Assembly: GCA_036873755.1 (NCBI GenBank)
Contig: JAVTVY010020352.1
Coordinates: forward strand, 1-64,000
DNA from: Hanleya hanleyi
Lineage: Eukaryota > Mollusca > Polyplacophora > Lepidopleurida > Hanleyidae
DNA: 64,000 nucleotides
Direction: 5' to 3'
Both the position numbers and the translations under genes were made by a program. The notes beneath the pieces are model-generated. The model was given only the letters and a program-made list of their open reading frames with translations, was not told the DNA's origin and did no database searches. Shown here piece after piece: positions 1-11,778 of this stretch. Each line of letters opens with the position of its first letter. Position 1 is the stretch's first letter.

Positions 1-1897
1 TGGCCTATGTGATCACAAAGGCCGATAAAAACAATACAACGGTTATCCTAATAAACAGGATTACAGAAACGAAGCCAACCGTCAACTATATGATGGTGTA
101 CACTACACGGAAATTATGACGGTAAATACCGATCATAAAATACAATTGGTAAAACAAATAATTTACCAACTAAATGAATGCAATGCTCTGAGTAAACAAA
201 CTCTGAATTACCTATCAGAAATTACTGCAGTAATGCCAACGCTATATTTTCTGCCTAGATACATAAGGTGGAATCAATTATAAAACATCTGGATATGCTA
301 TTTAACAGTGTCGGCGTCTGTCTGCCCAAGACCTCTACGGTCTCCGAAAGAGTGTACAATCGTACACGGAGCGAAATGATATACGCTACTGTATATCTGA
401 GATACCTATGATATCTGGCATTTATAATGCCCAGCGGAAGATTTTCTGCTAAGGCGAAAGCCGACTGTCGTAAAATCGACAAATTTGACACAAACAGAGC
501 AATAGCCCGGCAAATTAATAACATAGCTACAAGAGGTAACTGAAATATATGAAATATATTCAGTATTTACACAGACTGTCAGCACACCAGATAGCATGTT
601 TGGAAACCCACGATTAACTGAGAATAAATTCAGAAACAGACATACTGAGGGATACCCGCATGGCGGAAGGATTCTCATATTACAATGAAGTAAACTATGC
701 TAGTCACAAGTTACTTCTTGGAGAATGATGGCTCATAATTTCTATATGGGAATTGAATTGACTTTTGTGGTGTATATAAACATATGCCATCAGTAAAATA
801 CTGAGAAGATCTGATCATGTTGATGACATGTTGTGATCTGCGTTGAGACTCCCTGACGAGGGTTAATCGCTAATTCGTATATTATGAATTAAAAAAACAA
901 CCCGAAACTCTGTTTCTGTAAATATATTTCTACAGAACTTACCCACAGTTTGATAACCAAGGGCAGAGTCGGAGTCTGAGCTACAACCATAATTGTACAG
1001 GTGTGGCTCATTCGGATTGCATATATTATTATCTTGTGTCGCCTTCGGGCTTGCAATCCAACACGTGAATCATTTTTGAACTTCGTTTAAATTTGATCCT
1101 TGTGCATGTCTTGGTTGTTTGTCTCAGACCCAACACATACTGCCCTATACACTAAGTTATGAATACATACTTAGTTGATTAATTACTATACCATAGACCG
1201 TGGTTAGTACTCATGTGGTTTTGTTTACAAAAACAATAACCCGCATTCACGTCCGGTGATTATTACCGGGGTTTGTTTATTTAAACAAACAATAAACCTC
1301 CTGTCCTAGTATACGCTTGGTCCATTGCACCAAGGAAATATTTTCGTATTCTCGTAATATCACAACCCAAAGGGTCTGCTGATATAATAGGTTTTCTAAC
1401 ATGTACCTGTACTGAAAACCGCACGTTTTTATACAATATATAAAATATTGTTGAAATCATTCTTCCGTCCTGTATTGTTATACCTGGAAACTTTATCATA
1501 CTCTCACAATTCACAGTATGTTATAGAGTCAGGACATAGAAAGCGATACGGTTAAACAACACCGTCTGAAACAAGTGGCATAGGGACTCGAGCTTGGTGG
1601 GATTGAAGCGAACAAAGGAGACAGCCATCCACGCCAATTTCAACCAATAGCTAGACAGCTTTTAATCCAATCGGATAAGGCTATATTTAACCAATTGCCG
1701 AGACCAGACTCAAAATATTGACCTATCAAAGATAGGCATCTGGTAATACTTAACCCAGATGTCCCCCCGCTTTCAACAGATCCTGATTGTCTACAAGACA
1801 GTATACACTACCGTATATTTTGGGAGATACTACATGCACTGGAGTTTTCGGAGCTTTCCTGGTCATATTTACCCAGAACTGCCCCCGCCTCAACAGA

Positions 1898-2083
1898 TCA
1901 TCCAGACCGACTGAACGACAATATACACTACCGTATATTGTTGAGATACTACATAAACTGTAGTTTCTCTGGTATTATTAAATAATGCCATCATCCAGAC
2001 CGACTGAACGACAATATACACTACCGTATATTGTTGAGATACTACATAAACTGTAGTTTCTCTGGTATTATTAAATAATGCCA
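1898..2083. repeat. 93-bp tandem duplication inside the 2.2-kb unit
   Basis: A 93-base segment carrying hairpins H1-H3 occurs twice in direct succession (period 1898 to 1991). Being 31 codons long, it yields an artefactual repeated ORF. The same doubling is present in copy 2 at about 4115-4300, so it predates amplification of the large unit. Confidence 0.85.
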
Positions 2084-2156
2084 GGCAGAAGATTCTCTGC
2101 AAAGGCGAAAAACGCCAGTCGTAAATCGACTCATCTAAGACACAGGGCTAGAGCCC
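2012..2156. ncRNA. Hairpin module A (candidate structured RNA)
   Basis: Seven hairpins in a row. H1 is 2012-2019 with 2026-2033. H2 is 2041-2046 with 2052-2057, inside an outer GAGA/TCTC pairing. H3 is 2064-2070 with 2076-2082 and one wobble pair. H4 is GCAGA 2085-2089 with TCTGC 2096-2100. H5 is GGCG 2104-2107 with CGCC 2113-2116. H6 is AGTCG 2117-2121 with CGACT 2127-2131. H7 is GGGC 2145-2148 with GCCC 2153-2156. The same series recurs in copy 2 at 4229-4373. The strand of any transcript cannot be told, and function is unknown. Confidence 0.5.
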
Positions 2157-2589
2157 GTCAAATCTAACGACTGGGGAAATCGCCTCACTTCATAAACTGA
2201 AGTCAGCGGGCTTGGCCTATGTGATCACAAAGGCCGATAAAAACAATACAACGGTTATCCTAATAAACAGGATTACAGAAACGAAGCCAACCGTCAACTA
2301 TATGATGGTGTACACTACACGGAAATTATGACGGTAAATACCGATCATAAAATACAATTGGTAAAACAAATAATTTACCAACTAAATGAATGCAATGCTC
2401 TGAGTAAACAAACTCTGAATTACCTATCAGAAATTACTGCAGTAATGCCAACGCTATATTTTCTGCCTAGATACATAAGGTGGAATCAATTATAAAACAT
2501 CTGGATATGCTATTTAACAGTGTCGGCGTCTGTCTGCCCAAGACCTCTACGGTCTCCGAAAGAGTGTACAATCGTACACGGAGCGAAAT

Positions 2590-2719
2590 GATATACGCTA
2601 CTGTATATCTGAGATACCTATGATATCTGGCATTTATAATGCCCAGCGGAAGATTTTCTGCTAAGGCGAAAGCCGACTGTCGTAAAATCGACAATTTGAC
2701 ACAAACAGGGCAATAGCCC
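2590..2719. ncRNA. Hairpin module B (diverged counterpart of module A)
   Basis: The same hairpin order as module A with different sequence. H1 is GATATAC 2590-2596 with GTATATC 2603-2609. H2 is AGATA/TATCT at about 2612-2628. H3 is GGCAT 2629-2633 with ATGCC 2639-2643. H4 is GCGGA/TCTGC with a G-T wobble. H5 is GGC-GAAA-GCC at 2665-2674. H6 is TGTCG 2678-2682 with CGACA 2689-2693. H7 is GGGC 2708-2711 with GCCC 2716-2719. Against module A, the outer pair of H1 changes G-C to A-T and that of H6 changes T-A to A-T, keeping pairing. It also occurs at 378-508 and 4807-4936. In copy 1, H7 has lost one pair. Confidence 0.5.
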
Positions 2720-5460
2720 GGCAAATTAATAACATAGCTACAAGAGGTAACTGAAATATATGAAATATATTCAGTATTTACACAGACTGTCAGCACACCA
2801 GATAGCATGTTTGGAAACCCACGATTAACTGAGAATAAATTCAGAAACAGACATACTGAGGGATACCCGCATGGCGGAAGGATTCTCATATTACAATGAA
2901 GTAAACTATGCTAGTCACAAGTTACTTCTTGGAGAATGATGGCTCATAATTTCTATATGGGAATTGAATTGACTTTTGTGGTGTATATAAACATATGCCA
3001 TCAGTAAAATACTGAGAAGATCTGATCATGTTGATGACATGTTGTGATCTGCGTTGAGACTCCCTGACGAGGGTTAATCGCTAATTCGTATATTATGAAT
3101 TAAAAAAACAACCCGAAACTCTGTTTCTGTAAATATATTTCTACAGAACTTACCCACAGTTTGATAACCAAGGGCAGAGTCGGAGTCTGAGCTACAACCA
3201 TAATTGTACAGGTGTGGCTCATTCGGATTGCATATATTATTATCTTGTGTCGCCTTCGGGCTTGCAATCCAACACGTGAATCATTTTTGAACTTCGTTTA
3301 AATTTGATCCTTGTGCATGTCTTGGTTGTTTGTCTCAGACCCAACACATACTGCCCTATACACTAAGTTATGAATACATACTTAGTTGATTAATTACTAT
3401 ACCATAGACCGTGGTTAGTACTCATGTGGTTTTGTTTACAAAAACAATAACCCGCATTCACGTCCGGTGATTATTACCGGGGTTTGTTTATTTAAACAAA
3501 CAATAAACCTCCTGTCCTAGTATACGCTTGGTCCATTGCACCAAGGAAATATTTTCGTATTCTCGTAATATCACAACCCAAAGGGTCTGCTGATATAATA
3601 GGTTTTCTAACATGTACCTGTACTGAAAACCGCACGTTTTTATACAATATATAAAATATTGTTGAAATCATTCTTCCGTCCTGTATTGTTATACCTGGAA
3701 ACTTTATCATACTCTCACAATTCACAGTATGTTATAGAGTCAGGACATAGAAAGCGATACGGTTAAACAACACCGTCTGAAACAAGTGGCATAGGGACTC
3801 GAGCTTGGTGGGATTGAAGCGAACAAAGGAGACAGCCATCCACGCCAATTTCAACCAATAGCTAGACAGCTTTTAATCCAATCGGATAAGGCTATATTTA
3901 ACCAATTGCCGAGACCAGACTCAAAATATTGACCTATCAAAGATAGGCATCTGGTAATACTTAACCCAGATGTCCCCCCGCTTTCAACAGATCCTGATTG
4001 TCTACAAGACAGTATACACTACCGTATATATAATTTTTGGGAGATACTACATGCACTGGAGTTTTCGGAGCTTTCCTGGTCATATTTACCCAGAACTGCC
4101 CCCGCCTCAACAGATCATCCAGACCGACTGAACGACAATATACACTACCGTATATTGTTGAGATACTACATAAACTGTAGTTTCTCTGGTATTATTAAAT
4201 AATGCCATCATCCAGACCGACTGAACGACAATATACACTACCGTATATTGTTGAGATACTACATAAACTGTAGTTTCTCTGGTATTATTAAATAATGCCA
4301 GGCAGAAGATTCTCTGCAAAGGCGAAAAACGCCAGTCGTAAATCGACTCATCTAAGACACAGGGCTAGAGCCCGTCAAATCTAACGACTGGGGAAATCGC
4401 CTCACTTCATAAACTGAAGTCAGCGGGCTTGGCCTATGTGATCACAAAGGCCGATAAAAACAATACAACGGTTATCCTAATAAACAGGATTACAGAAACG
4501 AAGCCAACCGTCAAGTATATGATGGTGTACACTACACGGAAATTATGACGGTAAATACCGATCATAAAATACAATTGGTAAAACAAATAATTTACCAACT
4601 AAATGAATGCAATGCTCTGAGTAAACAAACTCTGAATTACCTATCAGAAATTACTGCAGTAATGCCAACGCTATATTTTCTGCCTAGATACATAAGGTGG
4701 AATCAATTATAAAACATCTGGATATGCTATTTAACAGTGTCGGCGTCTGTCTGCCCAAGACCTCTACGGTCTCCGAAAGAGTGTACAATCGTACACGGAG
4801 CGAAATGATATACGCTACTGTATATCTGAGATACCTATGATATCTGGCATTTATAATGCCCAGCGGAAGATTTTCTGCTAAGGCGAAAGCCGACTGTCGT
4901 AAAATCGACAATTTGGCACAAACAGGGCAATAGCCCGGCAAATTAATAACATAGCTACAAGAGGTAACTGAAATATATGAAATATATTCAGTATTTACAC
5001 AGACTGTCAGCACACCAGATAGCATGTTTGGAAACCCACGATTAACTGAGAATAAATTCAGAAACAGACATACTGAGGGATACCCACATGGCGGAAGGAT
5101 TCTCATATTACAATGAAGTAAACTATGCTAGTCACAAGTTACTTCTTGGAGAATGATGGCTCATAATTTCTATATGGGAATTGAATTGACTTTTGTGGTG
5201 TATATAAACATATGCCATCAGTAAAATACTGAGAAGATCTGATCATGTTGATGACATGCTATGAAATCCTGGTATTCCTATTTGAGGCGTTACCCGCTAA
5301 TCGTATATTACAATTTAAAACAAAATCCTGAAAACTCTGTTTCTGTAAATATATTTCTACAGAACTTACCCACAGTTTGATAACCAAGGGCAGAGTCGGA
5401 GTCTGAGCTACAACCATAATTGTACAGGTGTGGCTCATTCGGATTGCATATATTATTATT

Positions 5461-5958
5461 TTTCGTTACCAAAGTGACCGATAAACCTTTGAATACATGA
5501 ATGATTGCTCACAGATACCCAAGGGTCTCCCCCGTTTGGGGTATGGGTACCATTGGGGGAAATAAAATGATGGACATTCAATGCTTGTTGTTGGAGACTG
5601 TTACAGATTCATTGTAAGACAGAAATGTCATGGCCACCGGGTCAGGGTCAATAGGGCAAAGGGCACTGTGAGGTCGTCGCTGGTTTCGGCAGTACCGCTC
5701 GTGTTACCTAGCCTGGGCAACAGAGATAGCTGTCATAGTTCAGTAGTGGTGGGTGATAGCACACCTTTCAGTGGAGTCCATTCTCCCAAGTACCGCGTGG
5801 GTGAAGCCTTCTAGGATCTGGGGTCGCTCCACATTGTTGTCACCATCTGCGAACATGGAACAGACCACTGCTCGGTATCCCGTGAACGAATTAACCAGGG
5901 TCGCATGTTACAAAATGCGCGTCGCATAGGGATGGGTCTACAGACTAGTATTAACGGG
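5461..5958. other. Unassigned stretch
   Basis: Sequence between the 2.2-kb array and the first 54-bp minisatellite. A 77-codon plus-strand ORF at 5581-5814 has no recognisable domain. I see no RNA gene or mobile-element end. Confidence 0.5.
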
Positions 5959-6915
5959 ACTTTCCACATACAGGTTAAACGATCTCCGTACAGACCAGCA
6001 GTTTCAGGAGGAGGTCAGAACGTACAGGTTGAACGTTCCCAGTACAGACTATCAGTATCAGGTTAATGTCACCGGTTACAGGGTAAACGTTCTCAGTACA
6101 GAATAGCATTACCGGAGCGAGGTCACCGCGTATAGTTTATACCTTCTCAGTACGAGTAAGCTGTACCAGGACGATATCACTGCATACATGTTAAGGCTTC
6201 TAAGTACAGACTGACAGTACCGGGACGAGGTCACCGCATACAGGTTAAACTTCCTCAGTGCAGACTAGCAGTTTCAGGGCGAGGTCACTGCTTGCAGGAT
6301 AAACGTTCTCAGCAAAGACTTTCAGCACCACTGCGGTTAAACATTCTCAGTACAGACTAGTCGTGCCGGGTGGAAGTTACTGCATACAGGTTAAACGTTC
6401 GCAGTATAGACTATCAGTATTAGGACGAAGTCACTGCTTACAGGTTAAACTTTCTCATTACAGACTACCAGTACCAGGACGAGATTACCGCGAACAGGCT
6501 GAACCTTCTCAGTACAGACTAGCAGTACCAGGACGAGATCACCACGTGCATGGTATATCTTCTCATTACAGTCCAGCATTACCGAAACGAGGTCACGGCG
6601 AACCGTTTAAACGATCAATGTACAGACTATTATTACCAGGACAAGCTCACTCCATACAGATTAATCGTTCTCCGAAGTACTGGAACGAAGTCACCACGTG
6701 CAGGTTGAACCTTCTCAGTATAGACTAGCCATACCGGGAGAGTACAGAAAGAGTACCAGAAAGAGGTCACCGCTTGCTGGATAAACGTTCTCACAACAGA
6801 CTCAGTACCAGGAAGAGGTCAACGCACGAAGGTTAAACTTTCATAGTACAGAATTGCCGTACTGGGACGAGGTCAACGCGTACAGGCTAAAAGTTTTCAG
6901 TACAGACTGGCTGGT
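5959..6915. repeat. 54-bp minisatellite array 1
   Basis: Degenerate tandem copies of a 54-base unit. Recurrent pieces are CAGGTTAAACGTTCTCAGTA, CAGACTAGCAGTACCAGGAC and GAGGTCACCGCGTA. Because 54 is a multiple of three, long spurious ORFs with a repeated 18-residue pattern appear; I do not call them genes. The same family forms arrays at 8288-9037 and 37855-38275. Confidence 0.9.
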
Positions 6916-8287
6916 GTGGTCGGGATGAATTCGTCTCGAGAGGCTCAACAGTTGAGTGGTGAATCTGTGTTTCTTAAAGATCACCGGATGGTGGGCATTC
7001 AAACTGATGTCCCCATGATCCTTCACTAAACAAATTATGTACGACGCAGATTACAATGAGCCGCTGATGATGATTACCATTGGTAAAGAATTGGGCCAAT
7101 CGAACATCAGATTCCACCTCGAAATTGTCTATGGCCAAGGAAATCGGTTCCAAGTCAACATGGCAGCCATTCCTGATATATGAGACAAATCATGCGTTTG
7201 GGCCGATCATTCAGACTGAAAGAAAATGAAATTTACTTAACGGAAATTCCATCTAATGTATTTCAAACAATCAGAATCGATGGGAAATGTATTTACCCCA
7301 CCCGTATTCATAAGGTGGTTTTTCGCCGTAAATTCATTATACCGTATTCGGATGTCTTGGGATTAAAACAAATTTTATTTAATTTTTTCCCCTCTCCTAC
7401 AGTTCTTAATATTAATGTTAGGGAAACATGTTTCATTGCTGAGGTCCCAACACGCCAGTCTCAACAGGGACGAAGAGAAATGAAAACATGGGTCTAAAGT
7501 AATTTCGTCACGATGGAATTAGTGAAATATGGAATTTTGAAGAGGTCGCCATTTTGAATTTACTCATTATCCTCTGCTGCTGGATGTCATGCAAATAGGC
7601 CAAAAATGACCACAATATGACAAGATACAGTCAAAATGTATCAGCTTTCTGTTGTTCTCTGTGTCGTAGCACGAGAGCTAGTTGGATGAACCATTCCCCA
7701 CCTTTCACGGCAAGATAGAGTTAATACTCAGCGTCAGTTGAGGAAGTAACACATGTGACTCGAACCTAAGTCATTGTTTATACGGGAAGATCCCACTGAA
7801 CTTCACTCAAGCTGACTATAAATACCACAAGATGAAAATGACTGCATTATCAACATTAAAGAATAGGCCTACAAGCAATTAACCGGATATTATCACAATA
7901 CATTACATACTCCTATTATGTTATTAATTTTCCTCTTGACTGATCCAAATTCATTGGCAAATAAGCTAAACCCGGTGCCATCTAGTACCGTTCAGTCAAT
8001 GTCTGCCAATGAACATCGTCGACCACAGGCATGTTTTGCAGTTGGAAATGTAGACTTTACCAGTTTTATGCATGTTGATTATGTTGACTTAACCATAGTT
8101 TGCATTACAAGAAATATATCAATCAAATTTTCACTAATCATATATTAGTACCGGTAATCAATTTGTCCTGTAGTCTACTAATATTCCCATTCAAGACGCT
8201 GATACCATCACATCCTATGGACTTTGCAGTGCTCGTTATCATAACATCAATATTCTGACATAGTAATGTGGGTATAATATTTTTGTT
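6916..8287. other. Spacer between minisatellite arrays
   Basis: A plus-strand ORF of 105 codons at 7180-7497, and a 49-codon ORF just before it (7038-7187), lack any recognisable domain. They could be remnants of a coding sequence or chance. At 8089-8092 a TTAA followed by a stretch shared with 38464 onward marks the empty counterpart of a small TTAA element at 38281-38467. Nothing else is identified. Confidence 0.4.
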
Positions 8288-9037
8288 CCCACTGTCACCT
8301 CGTACAGGTTAACTTTACCAGTGTCAGGATGAGGTCATCGCATACAAAGTTCTCAGTACAGACTAGCAGTACCGGCACAATGTCACCCAGTACAAGCTAA
8401 ACGTTCCCAGTCCAGACTACCAGTATCAGGACGCGGTCATCGCGTACAACGTTCTCAGTACAGACTAATAATATCAGGACGAGGTCAGCGCATGCAGGTT
8501 AAACTTTCTTTCTAAAGACTAGTAGTACCAGGACGAGGTCATCGCATGCAGGTCTAACATTCTCAGTACAGGCTAACAGTACCAAAACGAGGTCATCGAG
8601 TGCAGGTTAAACGTTCTCAGTGCAAACTAGCAGTACCAGGACGGGGTCACAGCGTACAGGTTAAACCTTCTCAGTACAGACTAGCAGTGCCAGGACGAGG
8701 TCATAACGTACAGGTTAAACGTTCAAAGTACAGACTAACAGTACCAGGGCGAGGTCACCGCGTACCAGTTAAATTTTCTAAGTACAGACCACCAATACCA
8801 GGATGAGGTCACTGCGTACAGGTTATACCTTCTCAGTACAGACTAGTAGTGCCAGGACGAGGTCACCGCGTACAAGTTTAACCTTCTCAGTACAGACTAG
8901 TAGTTCCAGGACGAGGTCAAAACGTACAGGTCAAACGTTCTCAGTAAAGACAAGCAGACCACCACATGCAGGTAAAACGTTCTCAGTACAGACTACCAAT
9001 ACCAGGACGAGGTCACCGCGTGCAGGTTAAACCTTGT
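8288..9037. repeat. 54-bp minisatellite array 2
   Basis: About 14 degenerate copies of the same 54-base unit as array 1. The most regular copies are at 8600-9030, where they keep one frame open (repeated VPGRGH-type peptide). The array lies just downstream, in minus-strand terms, of the exon at 9105-9278, so it probably sits in that gene's intron. Confidence 0.9.
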
Positions 9038-9104
9038 TGTCATGCATGCGGATGATGATTACCATAATATATGAAAATTCACTTTTTTGTTTGTGATTGC
9101 TTAC

Positions 9105-9278
9105 CTTTATGATCTGTGTTTGGCCCACAAAAGTATTGATTCTGCTGCCCAATGATGCCAATGGTGTTTCCACTTGCGTTTGGTTGGATAGTAATAATAG
9201 TGGAATAGCTTAAACTAGTCTTGGCTAGCAATGTCCCCAATGCTGAATATATATGGAGATTGCATTTCGGTCTTAATT
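9105..9278 (-). CDS. Orphan exon, paralogue A, unknown extracellular-type module
   Basis: A 174-bp exon read on the minus strand. It is bounded by an AG acceptor (ATAG just above 9278) and a GTAAGC donor at 9099-9104. It opens with two bases completing a codon and ends with one base, so it is a symmetric phase 1-1 exon. The peptide has the pattern LRPKCNLHIYS near its start and GQQNQYFCGPNTDHK at its end. The same pattern, splice sites and phase occur in the exon at 38559-38747, with amino-acid differences spread through it, which argues for real coding sequence. No family is recognised. Neighbouring exons were not found; the flanking intron holds 54-bp repeats. It may belong to an intact gene, a gene fragment, or an exon copied along with its intron. 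Confidence 0.6.
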
Positions 9279-9539
9279 CTATACTATTAGACATTCAAAT
9301 TGAAATTATGCCCACTATGTTTATAACACAGGGACATGATTACTTTGCAAAAACATTGGCTGAGCTGACCGGAGCATGCGCTTCGGGAATGTTGCTGACG
9401 AGGGCGTGCACAGCGGACTTTTGAAAGACTCGCGCCAGTTTATTCTGATTTATGAACTTTATTCCGGATCTTCGTCCAGATATTCAACAGCACGTGACGT
9501 TTGACGGTTGATAGTTGCTCTGAAATTGTTTGCCGAAAT
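9279..9539. other. Unassigned stretch upstream of the orphan exon
   Basis: Intron-like sequence on the minus-strand acceptor side of the exon. A 67-codon plus-strand ORF overlaps the exon antisense and is taken as a shadow. Nothing else seen. Confidence 0.4.
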
Positions 9540-10440
9540 TCCGTTATTTCTCTGGACATCTATCTGGGTTCATGAACTGTAAGTTGGCATGTCTTATTCA
9601 CTTCATGTAGGAACTATTGTCTGGGTCTTTGTGTCGTCTAGACACATTGTTGTCTCCACACTTGCCTATTGTATCCCCAGACTTGGCTATTTTATGCATT
9701 GTCTCTGATTCTTACATAAAGTATAAACCCATCTATCTGGGTCCATGCACTGTAAGTTGGCATGTCTTTTTCACTGCGTGACAAGCACTCCAGATTAGTG
9801 CGCTGTACGGTGGAGAAGCTATGTTGAGTGGAATGTAGGAGCAACGTCATTTCTGCTCCTACTTTCCAGTTAACCTGGCCGCTCCATCGTACAAGGCACG
9901 GTCAACACTTGGATTTGTGACTGTGTGCTGTACTGGCTGGGCTGATCAGTGATAATAGGAACTGTGAAAACTCTCATGTTCTGTCACAAGTAGGCACCGT
10001 CATGATATGACTGAACAAATGTTGAAAACGACGTTAAAATCCTACTCACTTACTCACACCGTACAGAGCACTAATCTACAGTGCGTTGTCACACAGTGCT
10101 ATTGGCAATACATTCGGCCAAATTTCATTCACGTATATGGAGTTTGAAAGACGAACAGTAAACACTGGTTACGACTGCTATCACCGTGAAAAGTGATGGG
10201 AAAATATATTGAAACGTTAGATGAGAGATTTACTGTTGAAGTTCAGGAATCAAGATCTACGGGTATAGTAGGAAAAGCATTTCTGGGGTTGAAGTTTCCC
10301 CATTGTGGATTTACTTTGACCCGGTGACGTGACCTTTGATCCTGAACATGTTTGCGCAACAAACACCGGAAACGCGGCAGGTCAAAGGTCAATGAACGTG
10401 TAACCCACATCGGATATAACGGAAAAGATGGCGCGTATGA
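9540..10440. repeat. Dispersed repeat related to 43040-43500
   Basis: The sequence ATCTATCTGGGTTCATGAAC and its variants occur at about 9558 and 9728 and again at about 43051. Further shared blocks are a TTGGCAATA(C/T)ATTCGGCCAAA motif (10090 and 43090) and a TTTCTGGG to GCGGC(A/G)G(G/A)TCAAAGGTCA segment (10265-10400 and 43250-43395). It is therefore a copy of an interspersed element. No coding capacity is recognised, and the ends are not defined. Confidence 0.6.
9985..10062 (+). mobile_element. SINE-like tail
   Basis: The block TGTTGAAAACGACGTTAAAA followed by imperfect ACTCACTTACTCAC repeats matches the one at 28940-29000 (TGTTGAAAGCGACGTTAAAT then CACTCACTCACTCAC). Such tails are common in molluscan short interspersed elements. 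The head of the element was not delimited. Confidence 0.5.
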
Positions 10441-10845
10441 CACGCAACATTGGTGAGAAGTGAATGGCGAACACTTTCATTTACCCTCGTTTTAATTATC
10501 CTTGCTCTACTACTCCCCGCGTGCGCATCGTGTATCACTGGACCTACAGTGATCAGGGTTCTGTACACAATGACAGCTGATTCACCGCAATATGCCCACC
10601 CCTACGGGCTAGCGTACACGTGTGCAGATAGGCGCTTAGTCTCATACACATATCCGGACGACTGAGCTTCACCTACTATTGATGACCCCCGCCTTATACT
10701 TCTATATTCAAGCCTTCCTAGAACGCCCACCCTTTAAATTTAGATCCCGACATGCGCATGGATTTATATGTAGTTTTCTCCCTTTAGGTACGGATAGCAC
10801 CAACACTCGTCCTAGGATAAGTCATGAGTGGGCATGCATGGGCCC
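10441..10845. other. Unassigned stretch
   Basis: Short ORFs of 71 and 94 codons lie here without recognisable domains. The right part grades into the 120-bp degenerate repeats. No other structure seen. Confidence 0.4.
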
Positions 10846-11560
10846 AGAAGACATCCTAGGTAAAATTCTTATGTCTCTAGGCCTTGTGGTTCCCGGTACA
10901 ACGTTTCACTGCCGGTTGTGCATGCGTAACTCTACTCGAGTCCGCTCACTACTCTGGGGATAAAGTCAAGGTTCATCTCATTCGGTGAAATCCTCATGTC
11001 TCCCGCCCCTCTGATTTTCGACGCAGTGTTATACTTCCTTTGCACATGCCCAACGCTAGTTCCCTCCCAACACTACTCTAGGGCACATGCTTGGCCCCAG
11101 GCGCCTCGTTAGGTGAAATTCCCATATATCTTGTCTTTCTGACTTTCGGCACAGCGTTCTACTTCCAGGTGTGCACGCACAGCCCTACTTCACTGCCCAC
11201 ACTCTGGGTCCAGGGGTCTTGGGTGAAATCTCTGTCTCTAGTCACTGGTTTTCGGTACAGTTTTCTACTTCCATTTGTGCATGCGCAGCCCAACTCCCTT
11301 CTCCAATCTGCTCGGTGGCGAAAGCATGGGTGTAGTGATTTCGTTGGGTAAAGTCCCCATAATTCTAGGCTATCTGGTTCTCGGAACAGCGTTCAACCGC
11401 CTGTTCCACATACGAAGCCCTACTCCACTTTCCACAGTACTCTTGGGTAATGTTTTCATGTCCTGCGTTCCCCGTTCGGTCTTCGACAAAGTGTCTCACT
11501 TCCGTTTGTGCATGCGCATCCCTACTACCCTATCCCGCTACTGTAGGCTGAGTTCATTTT
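10846..11560. repeat. Degenerate tandem array of a roughly 120-bp unit
   Basis: Six or so diverged copies follow one another. Anchors of the type GGTGAAAT(C/T)..CATGTCT are at about 10858, 10983, 11111, 11221, 11345 and 11443, each followed by a TTCCGTTTGTGCATGCGCA-like piece. A single related monomer lies at about 44430-44525. ORFs across the array are short and change frame, so I do not treat it as coding. Confidence 0.7.
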
Positions 11561-11712
11561 CTACTCGAATCTCGTCCCTTTCTTTCTCGGTATAGGAAAT
11601 GTGGAGAAACGTGTGTTCTCCTCTTGCCATTATGCGGTACATAATGATGGAGATAGTATCGGGGATCAGACATACATTATATAAGGGTATTTTTATGTTT
11701 TAATACTATCTG
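11561..11712. other. Short spacer
   Basis: Sequence between the 120-bp array and the SINE head. No feature is recognised. Confidence 0.4.
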
Positions 11713-11778
11713 ATTGGCGTGGCCGAGATGATTACCGCGCTGACCTTCGGTGCCGGAACCGCAGGTTCGCATTCCGAA
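11713..11778 (+). mobile_element. tRNA-derived SINE head
   Basis: TGGCCGAGATG at 11720-11730 matches a pol III A box, and GGTTCGCATTCC at 11764-11775 matches a B box. The spacing is close to that of a leucine/serine-type tRNA gene. The acceptor stem is not preserved, so this is a SINE promoter region rather than a working tRNA. The body probably runs right for 100-200 bases, but the end is not visible. Confidence 0.6.

Larger units (their letters stand above)
1..5460. repeat. 2.2-kb tandem repeat array, about 2.5 copies
   Basis: Three near-identical direct copies lie head to tail: 1-2212, 2213-4429 and a partial third at 4430-5460. The period is 2212 then 2217 bases; copy 2 has a 5-base gain near 4022. 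Differences are few (for example an extra A in copy 1 near 484). Copy 3 has a divergent patch at about 5259-5335, matches again, then ends near 5460. The array may continue left of the window. ORFs of 70-140 codons recur in it because the DNA repeats; none resembles a known protein. The unit is unusually rich in short perfect hairpins (see the module entries). The family is not recognised. Confidence 0.95.

Noticed and set aside
840..880. Hammerhead ribozyme core (CTGACGAG)
   Set aside because: No GAAA strand with a matching stem follows. The same applies to CTGACGAG at about 9394 and CTGATGAG at about 41878.
2467..2889. 140-codon minus-strand ORF in the 2.2-kb unit (also 4684-5106)
   Set aside because: No domain resemblance. 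Copy 1 has it split by one base change, and the underlying DNA is explained by hairpins.
8600..9030. ORFs with an 18-residue repeat in the 54-bp arrays
   Set aside because: The unit length is a multiple of three, which keeps frames open. Other units in the same arrays carry stops and indels.
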